In this document: positions 9,308-18,306 of the stretch, one piece after another
How positions within the stretch are numbered: position 1 is the first letter of the stretch
How the letters are laid out: each line of letters starts with the position of its first letter
Assembly: GCA_947625125.1 (NCBI GenBank)
Contig: CANQNF010000010.1
Location: 1 to 64,000 of the forward strand
Length of the DNA: 64,000 bases
Origin: an uncultured Clostridia bacterium
GTDB taxonomy: Bacteria; Bacillota; Clostridia; Oscillospirales; Ruminococcaceae
Direction: 5' to 3'
Translations under genes and position numbers: made by a program
The notes under the pieces: model-generated
What the model was told of the DNA's origin: nothing
The model's input: the letters and a program-made list of their open reading frames with translations, nothing else
Database searches by the model: none

Positions 9308-11395
9308 ATGTCAACAGTCACAGATATCTTCGGTTCAAACGTTTTTGACGACAGGGTGATGAAAGCCAACCTCTCGGCCTCGGTCTATAAGTCATTGAAA
9401 AAGACCATCGACGAGGGCGCAAGGCTGGATATTTCGGTGGCGAACGCCGTCGCCGAGGCAATGAAGGACTGGGCCGTGTCAAAGGGCGCAACCCACTATA
9501 CCCACTGGTTCCAGCCGCTTACCGGCATAACCGCCGAGAAGCACGACAGCTTTATCTCTCCGGCTCCGGACGGCAGAGTTATAATGGAATTTTCCGGCAA
9601 GGAACTCATCAAGGGCGAGCCGGACGCTTCAAGTTTCCCCTCGGGCGGCTTAAGAGCCACTTTCGAGGCCAGAGGCTACACTGCATGGGACCCGACCTCT
9701 TATGCTTTTATAAAGGGTAAGACGCTTTGCATTCCCACGGCTTTCTGCTCCTACGGCGGCGAAGCGCTCGACAAAAAGACCCCGCTTCTTCGCTCGATGG
9801 AAGCCCTCAATAAGCAGGCCATGAGGATACTTAAGCTCTTCGGCAACACCGACGTAAAATGCGTAAAAACATCCGTCGGACCCGAGCAGGAATACTTCCT
9901 TGTAGACAAGACCCTTTACGACCAGCGCCCCGACCTTATCTATACCGGCAGGACCCTTTTCGGCTGCCTGCCTCCTAAAGGTCAGGAGCTTGACGACCAC
10001 TACTTCGGCGTTATCAAGCCGAGAGTCGCGGCTTATATGTCCGATCTGAACGACGAGCTTTGGAAGTTAGGCATTTTAGCAAAGACCGAGCACAACGAAG
10101 TCGCTCCCGCACAGCACGAGCTCGCACCCATCTATTCCACCACCAACATTGCGACCGACCACAACCAGCTCACTATGGAAATCATGCAGAAAGTCGCCGC
10201 AAAACACGGTCTTGTATGCTTACTTCATGAAAAGCCCTTTGCGGGCGTGAACGGCTCCGGCAAGCACAACAACTGGTCCATCGCCACCGACACCGGCGTG
10301 AACCTGCTCTCCCCCGGCGACACCCCCTATGAGAACGCGCAGTTCCTGCTGTTCTTAGTCGCGGTCATCAAGGCCGTCGACGATTATCAGGATCTTCTGA
10401 GGCTCGCTGTCGCAACTGCCGGCAACGACCACAGATTAGGCGCTAACGAGGCTCCTCCGGCAGTCGTTTCTATGTTCTTGGGCGACGAATTGCAGGCCGT
10501 TCTGGACGCCATCGAGGAGGATAAACCCTACGGCGGTTCCGAAAAGACGACTATGAAACTCGGCGTGCATGTCCTGCCTCGTTTCCAGCGCGACAACACC
10601 GACCGTAACCGCACATCCCCGTTTGCATTCACCGGCAACAAGTTTGAATTCAGAATGCTCGGCTCCTCGAACTCCATCGCCTGCGCGAACATCATGCTCA
10701 ACTCCGCCGTCGCAGAGTCCTTGAAGCAGTTTGCCGACGAGCTTGAGGGCGCTTCCGACTTCAACGCTGCGCTCCACGACCTCATCAAAAAGACCGTCAA
10801 GGAGCATAAGAGGATAATCTTCAACGGCAACGGCTACGACGACAGCTGGATAGCCGAGGCCGAAAAGAGAGGACTTCTGAATCTCAAGACCACTCCGGAC
10901 GCAATGCCGAGGCTTTTGGATAAAAAGAACGTCGATATGCTGACCGCTCACAAGGTCTATTCTAAGGCAGAGATCGAGTCGCGTACCGAGATCATGCTTG
11001 AAAACTACGTCAAGACCGTCAACATCGAGGCTCTCACGATGTCCGATATGTCTAAAAAGATGATCATGCCCGCCGTCGAGGACTACATCGCTTCTCTGGC
11101 AAAGACCGCGAAGAACAAAAAGGAGATCGGCGTCGAGGCCAAGTACGAAAAGAAGCTCATCGAAAAGCTTTCCTCGCTTCTTGACGGCATAGAGACCGCC
11201 ACCGATACTCTTGACGAAAAGATCGCCGAGTACAAGAAGATCTCCGACGTAACCGAGGCCTCTTACTTCATCCGCGACGAGATTATCCCGGCCATGGACG
11301 CTTTAAGAGCTCCCGCCGACGAGGCCGAAGCCATTACGGATGAGAAATTCTGGAGGTATCCCACCTACGGCAAGCTTCTTTTCGGCGTGAGATAA
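9308..11395 (+). CDS. glnN: glutamine synthetase type III
   Basis: 695 residues, the usual size of the large type III enzymes found in Bacteroidetes, cyanobacteria and many Clostridia. Recognisable blocks are THWFQPLTG and HDSFISP in the N-terminal region, [19 protein letters not shown], the glutamate/metal site [32 protein letters not shown], the catalytic loop region [18 protein letters not shown] and [16 protein letters not shown]. It makes glutamine from glutamate and ammonia in the cytosol. ATG at 9308 follows CAGGAGG. It lies divergent from the glutamate synthase/glnA operon and upstream of amt. Its leader holds a terminator hairpin, so expression is likely attenuated. Confidence 0.97.
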   Translation: MSTVTDIFGSNVFDDRVMKANLSASVYKSLKKTIDEGARLDISVANAVAEAMKDWAVSKGATHYTHWFQPLTGITAEKHDSFISPAPDGRVIMEFSGKELIKGEPDASSFPSGGLRATFEARGYTAWDPTSYAFIKGKTLCIPTAFCSYGGEALDKKTPLLRSMEALNKQAMRILKLFGNTDVKCVKTSVGPEQEYFLVDKTLYDQRPDLIYTGRTLFGCLPPKGQELDDHYFGVIKPRVAAYMSDLNDELWKLGILAKTEHNEVAPAQHELAPIYSTTNIATDHNQLTMEIMQKVAAKHGLVCLLHEKPFAGVNGSGKHNNWSIATDTGVNLLSPGDTPYENAQFLLFLVAVIKAVDDYQDLLRLAVATAGNDHRLGANEAPPAVVSMFLGDELQAVLDAIEEDKPYGGSEKTTMKLGVHVLPRFQRDNTDRNRTSPFAFTGNKFEFRMLGSSNSIACANIMLNSAVAESLKQFADELEGASDFNAALHDLIKKTVKEHKRIIFNGNGYDDSWIAEAEKRGLLNLKTTPDAMPRLLDKKNVDMLTAHKVYSKAEIESRTEIMLENYVKTVNIEALTMSDMSKKMIMPAVEDYIASLAKTAKNKKEIGVEAKYEKKLIEKLSSLLDGIETATDTLDEKIAEYKKISDVTEASYFIRDEIIPAMDALRAPADEAEAITDEKFWRYPTYGKLLFGVR

Positions 11396-11613
11396 TCAAC
11401 AAACTAAACATTTAGTAGCTTAAAAAATAATATAACAACAAACTGCGGGTCCTTTGCGGGCAAGCGCTATCAGAAGACAGAAGACAGATGTCAGATCGTC
11501 AGAGGCAATATCTGATTTCTGACATCTGAAATCTCAATTCTGACGTGGGGTCAGGCTCTGGAGCGTAGTTATGAATATCATTAACATTTCTACTTAAAAG
11601 AAAGGTGAAATTT
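11396..11613. repeat. glnN-amt spacer with partial dispersed repeat
   Basis: No gene. An 11 bp perfect inverted repeat (CAGATGTCAGA at 11485-11495, TCTGACATCTG at 11518-11528) is built from the same TCTGACATCTG tract found in the dispersed repeat family at 13.3, 20.9, 31.9 and 56.1 kb. The other parts of that element are missing here, so this is a fragment or a diverged copy. Confidence 0.55.
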
Positions 11614-13338
11614 ATGACTATTGAATTCTGGTACCTGATAGGCGCCGCGCTCGTATTCTGGATGCAGGCCGGCTTTGCGATGGTCGAAACGGGCTTCACA
11701 AGAGCTAAAAACGCCGGCAACATCATCATGAAAAACCTTATGGACTTCTGTATCGGCACGGTCGTATTCTCGCTTTTGGGCTACACCCTTATGATGGGCG
11801 AGGACGCGCTGTTCGGGCTTATCGGCCTGCCGAACATGGACCTGTTCACTAACTTCAAAAACTTCATCGCCTCCCCCGAGGACGGCTTCACCGGCGCTTC
11901 GACGTTCGTCTTTAACCTCGTGTTCTGCGCCACCACCGCCACCATCGTCTCGGGCGCTATGGCCGAGAGAACGAAGTTTTCGGCATACTGCATTTACTCC
12001 GCAGTCATCTCCCTTATAGTTTACCCCATCGAGGCTCACTGGATCTGGGGCGGCGGCTGGCTCTCCCAAATCGGATTCCACGACTATGCAGGCTCCTGCG
12101 CCATTCACATGGTCGGCGGCATTGCAGCCCTCGTAGGCGCCATCTTCCTTGGCCCTCGTATCGGCAAATATGTCAGGGACAAGAGCGGCAAGGTAGTTAA
12201 GGTAAACGCCATCCCCGGCCACTCCATCACCTTGGGGGCTTTGGGCGTATTCATCCTCTGGCTCGGCTGGTACGGCTTCAACGGCGCTGCCGCCACCACC
12301 GTATCCGAGCTCGCCTCCATCTTTCTGACCACCACCGTAGCGCCGTCCGTCGCCACCTGCGTGACCATGATATTCACATGGATAAAGAACGGCAAGCCCG
12401 ATGTTTCGATGTGCCTTAACGCTTCGCTCGCGGGTCTTGTCGGCATCACCGCCGGCTGCGACGCCATGGACTGGATAGGCGCATGCGTCGTCGGTATCGT
12501 TTCCGGCATTTTGGTAGTAGTAGTCGTTGAGACCCTTGATATGAAGCTTCACATCGACGACCCCGTCGGCGCCGTCGGCGTTCACATGGCAAACGGTATC
12601 TGGGGCACCATCGCGGTCGGACTTCTGGCTAACCCCGACGCTCCCGCGGGTCTTTCGGGACTGTTCTACACCGGCAGCTTCAAGCAGCTCGGCATTCAGC
12701 TTTTGGGCTTTGCAACGGTCGCTCTCTATGCTGCGGTCATGATGTGCATATTCTTTGCGCTCATCAAGAAATTCCACGGCTTAAGAGTTACCGCCGAGGA
12801 AGAGATCATGGGTCTTGACATTCCCGAGCACGGTCTTCCGTCCGCATATCCCGACTTCATGCCCGCCGTCGACAAGTTCGTCACCTACGGCGACGTGGAT
12901 GTTCCGGTCGTTTCGGGAGATATCCCCGAGGCCGAAGCGGTCGAGGTCAAGAAAATGCCCTCCTTTGTTCCCGAGGGTCAGCCTAAGTTCACCAAAATCG
13001 AGATCATCTGCAAGGAAGCAAGATTCGACGCCCTTAAGAACGCTATGTCCAAGCTCGGCATTACCGGCATGACGGTATCGCATGTCATGGGCTTCGGCGC
13101 TCAGAAAGGCAAGCCCGAGTATTACAGAGGCGTTCCCGTAGAGACGAACCTGCTGCCCAAGGTGCAGGTAGATATCGTGGTATCCAAGATACCCGTCAGA
13201 ACGGTCATCGAGACCGCCAAAAAGGTGCTTTACACCGGTCATATCGGCGACGGCAAGATCTTTGTCTATGACGTTGAGAACGTCGTCAAGGTAAGGACCG
13301 GCGAGGAGGGCTACGACGCCCTGCAAGACGTGGAATAA
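11614..13338 (+). CDS. amt: ammonium transporter fused to a PII signalling domain
   Basis: 574 residues; the ATG at 11614 follows AGAAAGGTG. Residues 1 to about 400 are an Amt/MEP channel with about 11 membrane helices (WYLIGAALVFWMQAGFAMVETGF at the start, HMVGGIAALVGA and GVHMANGIWGT in the pore region). After a linker of about 50 residues a full PII (GlnB/GlnK) domain follows, with the T-loop PEYYRGVPVE keeping the tyrosine that is uridylylated in some PII proteins, and the nucleotide-binding GDGKIFVYDVENVVKVRTGE. In most bacteria GlnK is separate and plugs Amt; here the regulator is tethered. The last codons (DVE and stop) lie inside the hairpin of a dispersed repeat. Confidence 0.93.
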   Translation: MTIEFWYLIGAALVFWMQAGFAMVETGFTRAKNAGNIIMKNLMDFCIGTVVFSLLGYTLMMGEDALFGLIGLPNMDLFTNFKNFIASPEDGFTGASTFVFNLVFCATTATIVSGAMAERTKFSAYCIYSAVISLIVYPIEAHWIWGGGWLSQIGFHDYAGSCAIHMVGGIAALVGAIFLGPRIGKYVRDKSGKVVKVNAIPGHSITLGALGVFILWLGWYGFNGAAATTVSELASIFLTTTVAPSVATCVTMIFTWIKNGKPDVSMCLNASLAGLVGITAGCDAMDWIGACVVGIVSGILVVVVVETLDMKLHIDDPVGAVGVHMANGIWGTIAVGLLANPDAPAGLSGLFYTGSFKQLGIQLLGFATVALYAAVMMCIFFALIKKFHGLRVTAEEEIMGLDIPEHGLPSAYPDFMPAVDKFVTYGDVDVPVVSGDIPEAEAVEVKKMPSFVPEGQPKFTKIEIICKEARFDALKNAMSKLGITGMTVSHVMGFGAQKGKPEYYRGVPVETNLLPKVQVDIVVSKIPVRTVIETAKKVLYTGHIGDGKIFVYDVENVVKVRTGEEGYDALQDVE

Positions 13339-13425
13339 ATCCACGTCAGAAGACAGAGAACAGAAATCAGATATCAGATTTACAAGGCGTCGCCTGACGG
13401 CGAGATTAAAAAAACGCAGCCGACT
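13326..13425 (-). repeat. dispersed repeat family copy overlapping the amt stop
   Basis: Read on the minus strand: a T-run, a CGCC...GGCG hairpin, GCCTTG, a tract of TCTGAT/TCTGT units, then a hairpin GACGTGG-ATTTATT-CCACGTC. The same order of parts is found at 20868-20936, 31881-31992 and 56050-56161. The terminal hairpin spans the amt stop codon. Confidence 0.6.
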
Positions 13426-13668
13426 TCCGAATTCTGAATTTCTACATCTGTCATCCAACCGGCTTACTAATGCTATGACGTGGAGTAAATCCACGCGTTA
13501 CGACGGAGATCCCGCTTCTGAATTCCGAATTCTGATTTCTGTCGTCTGATCGGCCTTCTTCTCCTGTTATAAAGAGTGACGGAGCGTCCCGGGAGCTTAA
13601 AAACTCCCGGGGGAAAGCTCCGCTTTTAGAGGTTAGAAGATAGAAGATAGAGGATAGAGCCGGGCTCG

Positions 13669-14150
13669 TGCGGGTTCTGACTTTTGTGAATTATAAGCAC
13701 AATAAGCACAATAAGGCTTATAGTGTCTAAAATGCTTATTGTCCATGGAAGTGAAAGCCCGAAAAAGTGATATTTGCTTTTATAATTTAAATTGCTAAAG
13801 TGCTTTTCGGCATTTATAGGGTCATGCATTTTCGGCACTATCCGCCCGAAAATGTCGAAAATGTCGATTATTCATGAAAGTGCAAGATAAAAATCTCAAG
13901 ATTGCTTTTACACTGTAATATAATAAAGTGTTTTTTGGTATATATACTACCCCGCATAATCGACATAATCAGCATAATCGACCCGAAAATGTCGAAAATG
14001 TCGATTGTGCATGCAAACAGATAAAAAAATCAGAGCCGTCGGCGGGCATGCACGGGTCCTGACTTTTGTGAATTATAAGCACAATAAGCACAATAAGGCT
14101 TATAGTGTCTAAAATGCTTATTGTTCATGCAAACAGACTTTCTGAAAATC
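13669..14150. repeat. arrays of 9-base-periodic palindromic units
   Basis: A 66-base block (13677-13742) recurs without change at 14059-14124. It reads as consecutive 9-mers: AAGCACAAT, AAGCACAAT, AAGGCTTAT, AGTGTCTAA, AATGCTTAT, with the last pairing back to the first as a hairpin. Two diverged units between them (about 13797-13880 and 13930-14012) use other 9-mers in the same way (CATAATCGA, CATAATCAG, CATAATCGA; then GTCGAAAAT twice). Each unit ends in a CATG-containing word. Function unknown. Confidence 0.6.
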
Positions 14151-14163
14151 GGATTTTACTTTC

Positions 14164-14755
14164 ATGAACTTTCAGCATTTTCAGCACAATAGAAAGACAA
14201 TCGCCAAAAAATGTACGCGGCAGGAGGACATTTCCCGCAGCTCTATCTTCTACCCTCTATTCTCTAACAGCATGAACTTTCAGCATTTTCAGCACAATAG
14301 AAAGACAATCGCCAAAAATTGTGCGCGGCAGGAGGACATTTCCCGCAGCTCTATCTTCTACCCTCTAACCCTCTATTCTCTAACAGCATGAACTTTCAGC
14401 ATTTTCAGCACAATAGAAAGACAATCGCCAAAAAATGTGCGTGGCAGGAGGACATTTCCCGCAGCTCTATCTTCTACCCTCTAACCCTCTATTCTCTAAC
14501 AGCATGAACTTTCAGCATTTTCAGCACAATAGAAAGACAATTGCCAAAAAATGTGCGCGGCAGGAGGACATCTCCCGCAGCTCTATCTTCTACCATCTAA
14601 CCCTCTATTCTCTAACAGCATGAACTTTCAGCATTTTCAGCACAATAGAAAGACAATCGCCAAAAAATGTACGCGGCAGGAGGACATTTCCCGCAGCTCT
14701 ATCTTCTACCATCTAACCCTCTATTCTCTAACAGCATGAACTTTCATCATTTTCG
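14164..14755. repeat. tandem array of five 108-116 bp units plus a partial sixth
   Basis: Units start at 14164, 14272, 14388, 14504 and 14620, with a truncated copy at 14736. The first is 108 bp and the others 116 bp; the difference is one copy of the 8-base word CTCTAACC. Each begins ATGAACTTTCAGCATTTTCA, contains a GGAGGACATTTCCCGC segment that can fold back on GCGG, and ends in a pyrimidine tract (CTATCTTCTACC...CTCTAAC). Units differ at only a few bases, so the array is recent. Because 116 is not a multiple of 3, no frame is kept across units and it is not coding. Confidence 0.85.
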
Positions 14756-14840
14756 GCACAATCGGAAACGCAGCAGGTAAAATCTGCCGACACTAACAAC
14801 TAACAACTATTCTCTAACAACTATCAGCGGAGGTAATCTT

Positions 14841-16418
14841 ATGTGTTCAATAATCGGAATAACCGGCGAGCTTGACGAGGCGAAATTCCGCGCAGGTTTT
14901 CAAAGGACAAAATCCCGCGGACCCGACGACACCAAGGTCGTAAACGTCGGAAAGGGAGTCCTCGGCTTTCACCGTCTCGCTATAATGGGACTCACGCCCG
15001 AGGGCATGCAGCCCTTTGACATGGGCGGGTCATATCTTGTCTGCAACGGCGAGATATACGGCTTCGAGCCCATCAAGGCCGAGCTGTCGAAAAAATATTC
15101 CTTTAAGTCCGGCTCCGACTGCGAGATACTTCTGCCGCTGTGGTTTGAGCACGGCGTAGATATGTTTAAAATGCTCGACGCGGAATATGCGCTCGTTCTA
15201 TACGACGGCAAGTCGGGAGAGTTTGTCGCCGCACGCGACCCGATAGGCATACGCCCTCTCTACTACGGCTACAGCCCTGCCGGGGATATATGCTTCGCTT
15301 CCGAGCCGAAGAACCTCGTCGGCATTTGCGACAAAATAATGCCGTTCCCTCCGGGACATTACTACAAAGACGGAAAATTCGTGTGCTACCGCGACATAGC
15401 GGCTGTCGAAAAATATTCAAAGGACGGCATTGAAACGGTCTGCAAAAAAATCCACGATCTCTTGGTCCGGGGCATTGAAAAGAGACTTGTCGCCGACGCC
15501 AAGGTCGGGTATCTTCTCTCCGGCGGGCTTGATTCGTCGCTTGTCTGCGCGGTCGCTCAGAAATGCTCAAAAGAACCTATAAAGACCTTTTCCATCGGCA
15601 TGAGCGGCGACGCCATCGATTTGAAATACGCCAAGCAGGTCGCCGACTACATAGGCTCCGACCACACCGAGGTCATCATCTCAAAAGAGGACGTCTTGAA
15701 CGCCCTCGAGCCTGTAATAGCGCTTTTGGGCACATTTGACATAACCACCATCCGCGCCTCAATCGGCATGTATCTTGTCTGCAAGGCCATACACGAGACC
15801 ACCGATATACGGGTGCTCCTGACCGGCGAAATATCCGACGAGCTGTTCGGCTACAAGTACACTGACTTCGCACCGTCCGCCGAGGAATTCCAGAAAGAGG
15901 CTCAGAAGCGCGTCCGCGAGCTTCATATGTACGACGTCTTAAGGGCGGACCGCTGCATTTCCGTCAACAGCCTCGAGGCGAGAGTCCCGTTCGGAGACCT
16001 CGATTTTGTCGAGTACGTCATGTCGATAGACCCCGAGATGAAGATGAACAAATACAACAAGGGCAAGTACCTTTTGAGAAAGGCGTTCGAGGAGGGCAAT
16101 TATCTCCCGCATGATATTTTGTACCGTGAAAAGGCTGCGTTTTCCGACGCGGTCGGTCATTCGATGGTCGACTATCTCAAGGAGTATGCCGCGGAAAAAT
16201 ACACCGACGAGGAATTCGAGCTCTTGCGGAAAAAATACTCCCACGCGCAGCCGTTCACCAAGGAATCGCTTTTATACCGTGAGATATTCGAGAAATACTA
16301 CCCCGGCCAGTCGCAGATGATAAAGGACTTCTGGATGCCCAACAAGGAATGGGAGGGCTGCAACGTCGACGACCCGTCGGCGAGAGTGCTCTCGAACTAC
16401 GGCCAGTCCGGGGTGTGA
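14841..16418 (+). CDS. asnB: asparagine synthase (glutamine-hydrolysing)
   Basis: 525 residues. The class II glutaminase begins MCSIIGITG with the nucleophile Cys2, and RGPDD and CNGEIYG line its pocket. The synthetase half has the pyrophosphate loop LLSGGLDSSLV (about residue 230) and the C-terminal EARVPFGD/REKAAFSDAVG blocks. It makes asparagine from aspartate, glutamine and ATP in the cytosol. ATG follows GCGGAGGTAATCTT. It belongs by theme to the nitrogen island but is separated from amt by 1.5 kb of repeats and probably has its own promoter, which I could not identify with confidence. Confidence 0.95.
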   Translation: MCSIIGITGELDEAKFRAGFQRTKSRGPDDTKVVNVGKGVLGFHRLAIMGLTPEGMQPFDMGGSYLVCNGEIYGFEPIKAELSKKYSFKSGSDCEILLPLWFEHGVDMFKMLDAEYALVLYDGKSGEFVAARDPIGIRPLYYGYSPAGDICFASEPKNLVGICDKIMPFPPGHYYKDGKFVCYRDIAAVEKYSKDGIETVCKKIHDLLVRGIEKRLVADAKVGYLLSGGLDSSLVCAVAQKCSKEPIKTFSIGMSGDAIDLKYAKQVADYIGSDHTEVIISKEDVLNALEPVIALLGTFDITTIRASIGMYLVCKAIHETTDIRVLLTGEISDELFGYKYTDFAPSAEEFQKEAQKRVRELHMYDVLRADRCISVNSLEARVPFGDLDFVEYVMSIDPEMKMNKYNKGKYLLRKAFEEGNYLPHDILYREKAAFSDAVGHSMVDYLKEYAAEKYTDEEFELLRKKYSHAQPFTKESLLYREIFEKYYPGQSQMIKDFWMPNKEWEGCNVDDPSARVLSNYGQSGV

Positions 16419-16438
16419 AAAATACATACTTTATTAAG

Positions 16439-16466
16439 GCAGCTCGTTAAAATCGGGCTGCTTTTT
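16439..16466 (+). terminator. asnB terminator
   Basis: GCAGC...GCTGC stem with an inner CG/CG pair, followed by five T, 20 bases after the asnB stop. Confidence 0.8.
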
Positions 16467-16515
16467 ATGTCACAATATGTCATTTTTTACAGCAAAAATC
16501 TATTTTCAAAATCCC

Positions 16516-16544
16516 TTTACATCCCCCGAAAAATGTTGTATAAT
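16516..16544 (+). promoter_or_regulatory. promoter of the DUF1349 gene
   Basis: TTTACA (16516-16521), 17-base spacer, TATAAT (16539-16544). It lies downstream of the longest possible in-frame start (16467), which rules that start out and supports ATG 16569. Confidence 0.8.
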
Positions 16545-16568
16545 ATAAAAAAATCCCCGGAGGTCAGT

Positions 16569-17162
16569 ATGAAATTTGACGTAAAAAGGCTCAGCTGGAC
16601 AAGACAGCCCGCCGATTTTTCGATTTCTGAGCAAAAAATCGAGATCGTCACAAGCCCGCGCACCGACCTTTGGCAGCGCACCTACTACGGTTTTGTAAAC
16701 GACAACGCGCCCGTTTTGCAGCTTGAAACCGATGAAAAATTCTTCTCGTTCACCGTAAAGACCGATTTTGAGAGCAAGGTCCGCTTCGACCAGTGCGGAG
16801 TCGTTATGTATCTTGACGGCGAAAACTGGCTCAAGGCGTCCATCGAGTACGAAAACGAGCGCTTCCAGCACCTCGGCAGCGTTGTCACAAACGACGGCTG
16901 GTCGGACTGGGCGACGACCGAAATAGACGCCTCTGTCAAATCGATGTGGTACCGTTTCAGCCGCAGAGAGGACGACTACTGCCTCGAATGTTCCGACGAC
17001 GGAATTGTTTTTAAGCAGATGAGAATATGCCATATGCTCAAAGGCGGCGGCGTTATTAAATTCGGCGTATACGCGTGCAGCCCCGGCGATTCCTCGTTTA
17101 AGGCGACGTTTACGCAGATGGAGCTCACGCCCTGCAAATGGCTTGCCTACGGCGAAGAATGA
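16569..17162 (+). CDS. DUF1349-family concanavalin-like protein
   Basis: 197 residues from ATG 16569 with ribosome site CCGGAGG and its own promoter 25 bases upstream. The fold pattern is the jelly-roll DUF1349 family: DLWQRTYYGF near the N-terminus, CGVVMYLDGENWLKASIEYEN and FGVYACSPGDSSFKATF near the end. No signal peptide or membrane helix, so it is cytosolic. The family is named after a weak link to yeast enolase regulation; the bacterial role is not known and is often guessed to be sugar binding. It is a single-gene transcript closed by a strong terminator. Confidence 0.85.
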   Translation: MKFDVKRLSWTRQPADFSISEQKIEIVTSPRTDLWQRTYYGFVNDNAPVLQLETDEKFFSFTVKTDFESKVRFDQCGVVMYLDGENWLKASIEYENERFQHLGSVVTNDGWSDWATTEIDASVKSMWYRFSRREDDYCLECSDDGIVFKQMRICHMLKGGGVIKFGVYACSPGDSSFKATFTQMELTPCKWLAYGEE

Positions 17163-17168
17163 CCCCTG

Positions 17169-17192
17169 CCCCTCCCATGCGGAGGGGTTTTT
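17169..17192 (+). terminator. terminator of the DUF1349 gene
   Basis: CCCCTCC-CATGC-GGAGGGG followed by TTTTT, 7 bases after the stop codon. Confidence 0.93.
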
Positions 17193-17246
17193 AATATCTT
17201 TACCCTATCTTAACTTTTTGCTGCTGCAAATTTTATTTTAGGCATG

Positions 17247-17364
17247 ATATAATAATCGTAGACGATTATTATATTTTTATTTTAATCGCCCTTTTGCTCC
17301 CCGACTTCGTCGGGAACCGCAAAAGATGGCTAATTATATCACAAAGCTTCGCTTTATGATATAA
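17247..17364. repeat. three consecutive palindromes before an ABC operon
   Basis: Three hairpins stand side by side: a 12 bp AT stem with TAGA loop (17247-17274), a nested hairpin with CCCGAC-TTC-GTCGGG inside TTTTGC...GCAAAA (17288-17330), and TTATATCA...TGATATAA around AAAGC-TTC-GCTTT (17334-17364). None has the T-run of a terminator on the plus strand. The last overlaps a possible -10 (TATAAT, 17360-17365) for the ABC genes. They resemble short interspersed palindromes. Confidence 0.5.
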
Positions 17365-17403
17365 TATGCACATGAAAAAATACTTCTCATTGGGGGCAGA
17401 TTT

Positions 17404-18306
17404 ATGGAATACGTTTTAAAGACAAATAATCTTTACAAGGACTACGGCCGTTTCAAGGCGCTCACCGGGCTGACGATGAACGTGCCCAAGGGTTCGATTT
17501 ACGGCTTTATCGGCAAAAACGGCGCCGGCAAGACCACGCTCATACGCATTATCTGCGGCTTGCAGCCTCCCACGGCCGGGGACTATACCCTTTACGGCGA
17601 GCTGAGCAGGTCGGGCAGGATAGTAAAAATGCGCAAAAGAATGGGCGCGGTCGTCGAGACCCCGTCGGTGTATCTTGACATGTCCGCCGAGGAAAATCTT
17701 AAACAGCAGTATAAGATCCTCGGCATGCCCTCCTACGACGGAATAGCCGAGCTTTTGGACCTCGTCGGGCTGTCGGACGCCGGAAAAAAGAAAGCCAAGA
17801 GCTTTTCTCTGGGCATGAAGCAGCGCTTGGGCATCGCCATCGCCCTCTGTGGAGAGCCGGACTTTTTGGTGCTGGACGAGCCTGTGAACGGCCTCGACCC
17901 GCAGGGCATCGTCGAGATACGCGAGCTTATAATCAGACTGAACCGGGACAAGAACATCACTGTTTTGATTTCCAGCCATATTTTAGACGAACTCTCAAGG
18001 CTCGCCACCCACTACGGCTTCATCGACGGCGGCAGGATGGTAAAGGAGATGTCCGCCGAGGAATTGGAGGCCGCGTGCAGAAAATGCCAGAGGCTTGAGG
18101 TGAGCGACGTCAGGGCGCTGGCCCGCGTCCTTGACGGCATGGGGCTTGAGTACAAAATCCTCTCCGACAGCACGGCCGACGTCTACGGCAAACCCTCGGT
18201 GACGGCGCTGACCGAAGCGCTCTCGAAGCAGGGCTGCGAGCTTCTGAGCATAAAAGAGCACGACGAGACCTTGGAGAGCTACTTCATCAGTCTTGTGGGG
18301 GCGTGA
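17404..18306 (+). CDS. ABC transporter ATP-binding protein
   Basis: 300 residues, BcrA/CcmA-like class. Walker A GKNGAGKTTL, signature SFSLGMKQRLGIA, Walker B FLVLDEPVNGLDPQG and switch His in ISSHILDEL are intact, followed by an 85-residue C-terminal extension common in drug/peptide exporters. ATG 17404 follows GGGGGCAG. Its stop overlaps the next gene, and three membrane subunits follow, so it should power an exporter built from them. The substrate cannot be read from sequence; bacitracin/lantibiotic-type self-protection systems have this layout. Confidence 0.92.
   Translation: MEYVLKTNNLYKDYGRFKALTGLTMNVPKGSIYGFIGKNGAGKTTLIRIICGLQPPTAGDYTLYGELSRSGRIVKMRKRMGAVVETPSVYLDMSAEENLKQQYKILGMPSYDGIAELLDLVGLSDAGKKKAKSFSLGMKQRLGIAIALCGEPDFLVLDEPVNGLDPQGIVEIRELIIRLNRDKNITVLISSHILDELSRLATHYGFIDGGRMVKEMSAEELEAACRKCQRLEVSDVRALARVLDGMGLEYKILSDSTADVYGKPSVTALTEALSKQGCELLSIKEHDETLESYFISLVGA

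Larger units (their letters stand above)
13339..14840. other. 1.5 kb gene-free, repeat-filled region between amt and asnB
   Basis: No credible gene: short open frames here shift between repeat units and match nothing. From left to right it holds the end of a dispersed repeat, a second GACGTGGAGTAAATCCACGC hairpin (about 13475-13495), a long GC-rich hairpin around CCCGGGAG...CTCCCGGG (about 13577-13620), the 9-base-periodic arrays (13669-14150) and the 108-116 bp tandem repeats (14164-14755). Only the asnB ribosome site (GCGGAGG) closes it. Confidence 0.7.

Noticed and set aside
14164-14739. Small repeated proteins starting MNFQHFQHNRKTIAKK
   Set aside because: The unit length is not a multiple of three, so frames overlap and shift from unit to unit; no consistent ribosome site and no variation pattern of coding DNA.
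14164-14755. CRISPR array
   Set aside because: Units are 108-116 bp and identical throughout; there are no short repeats with unique spacers and no cas genes.
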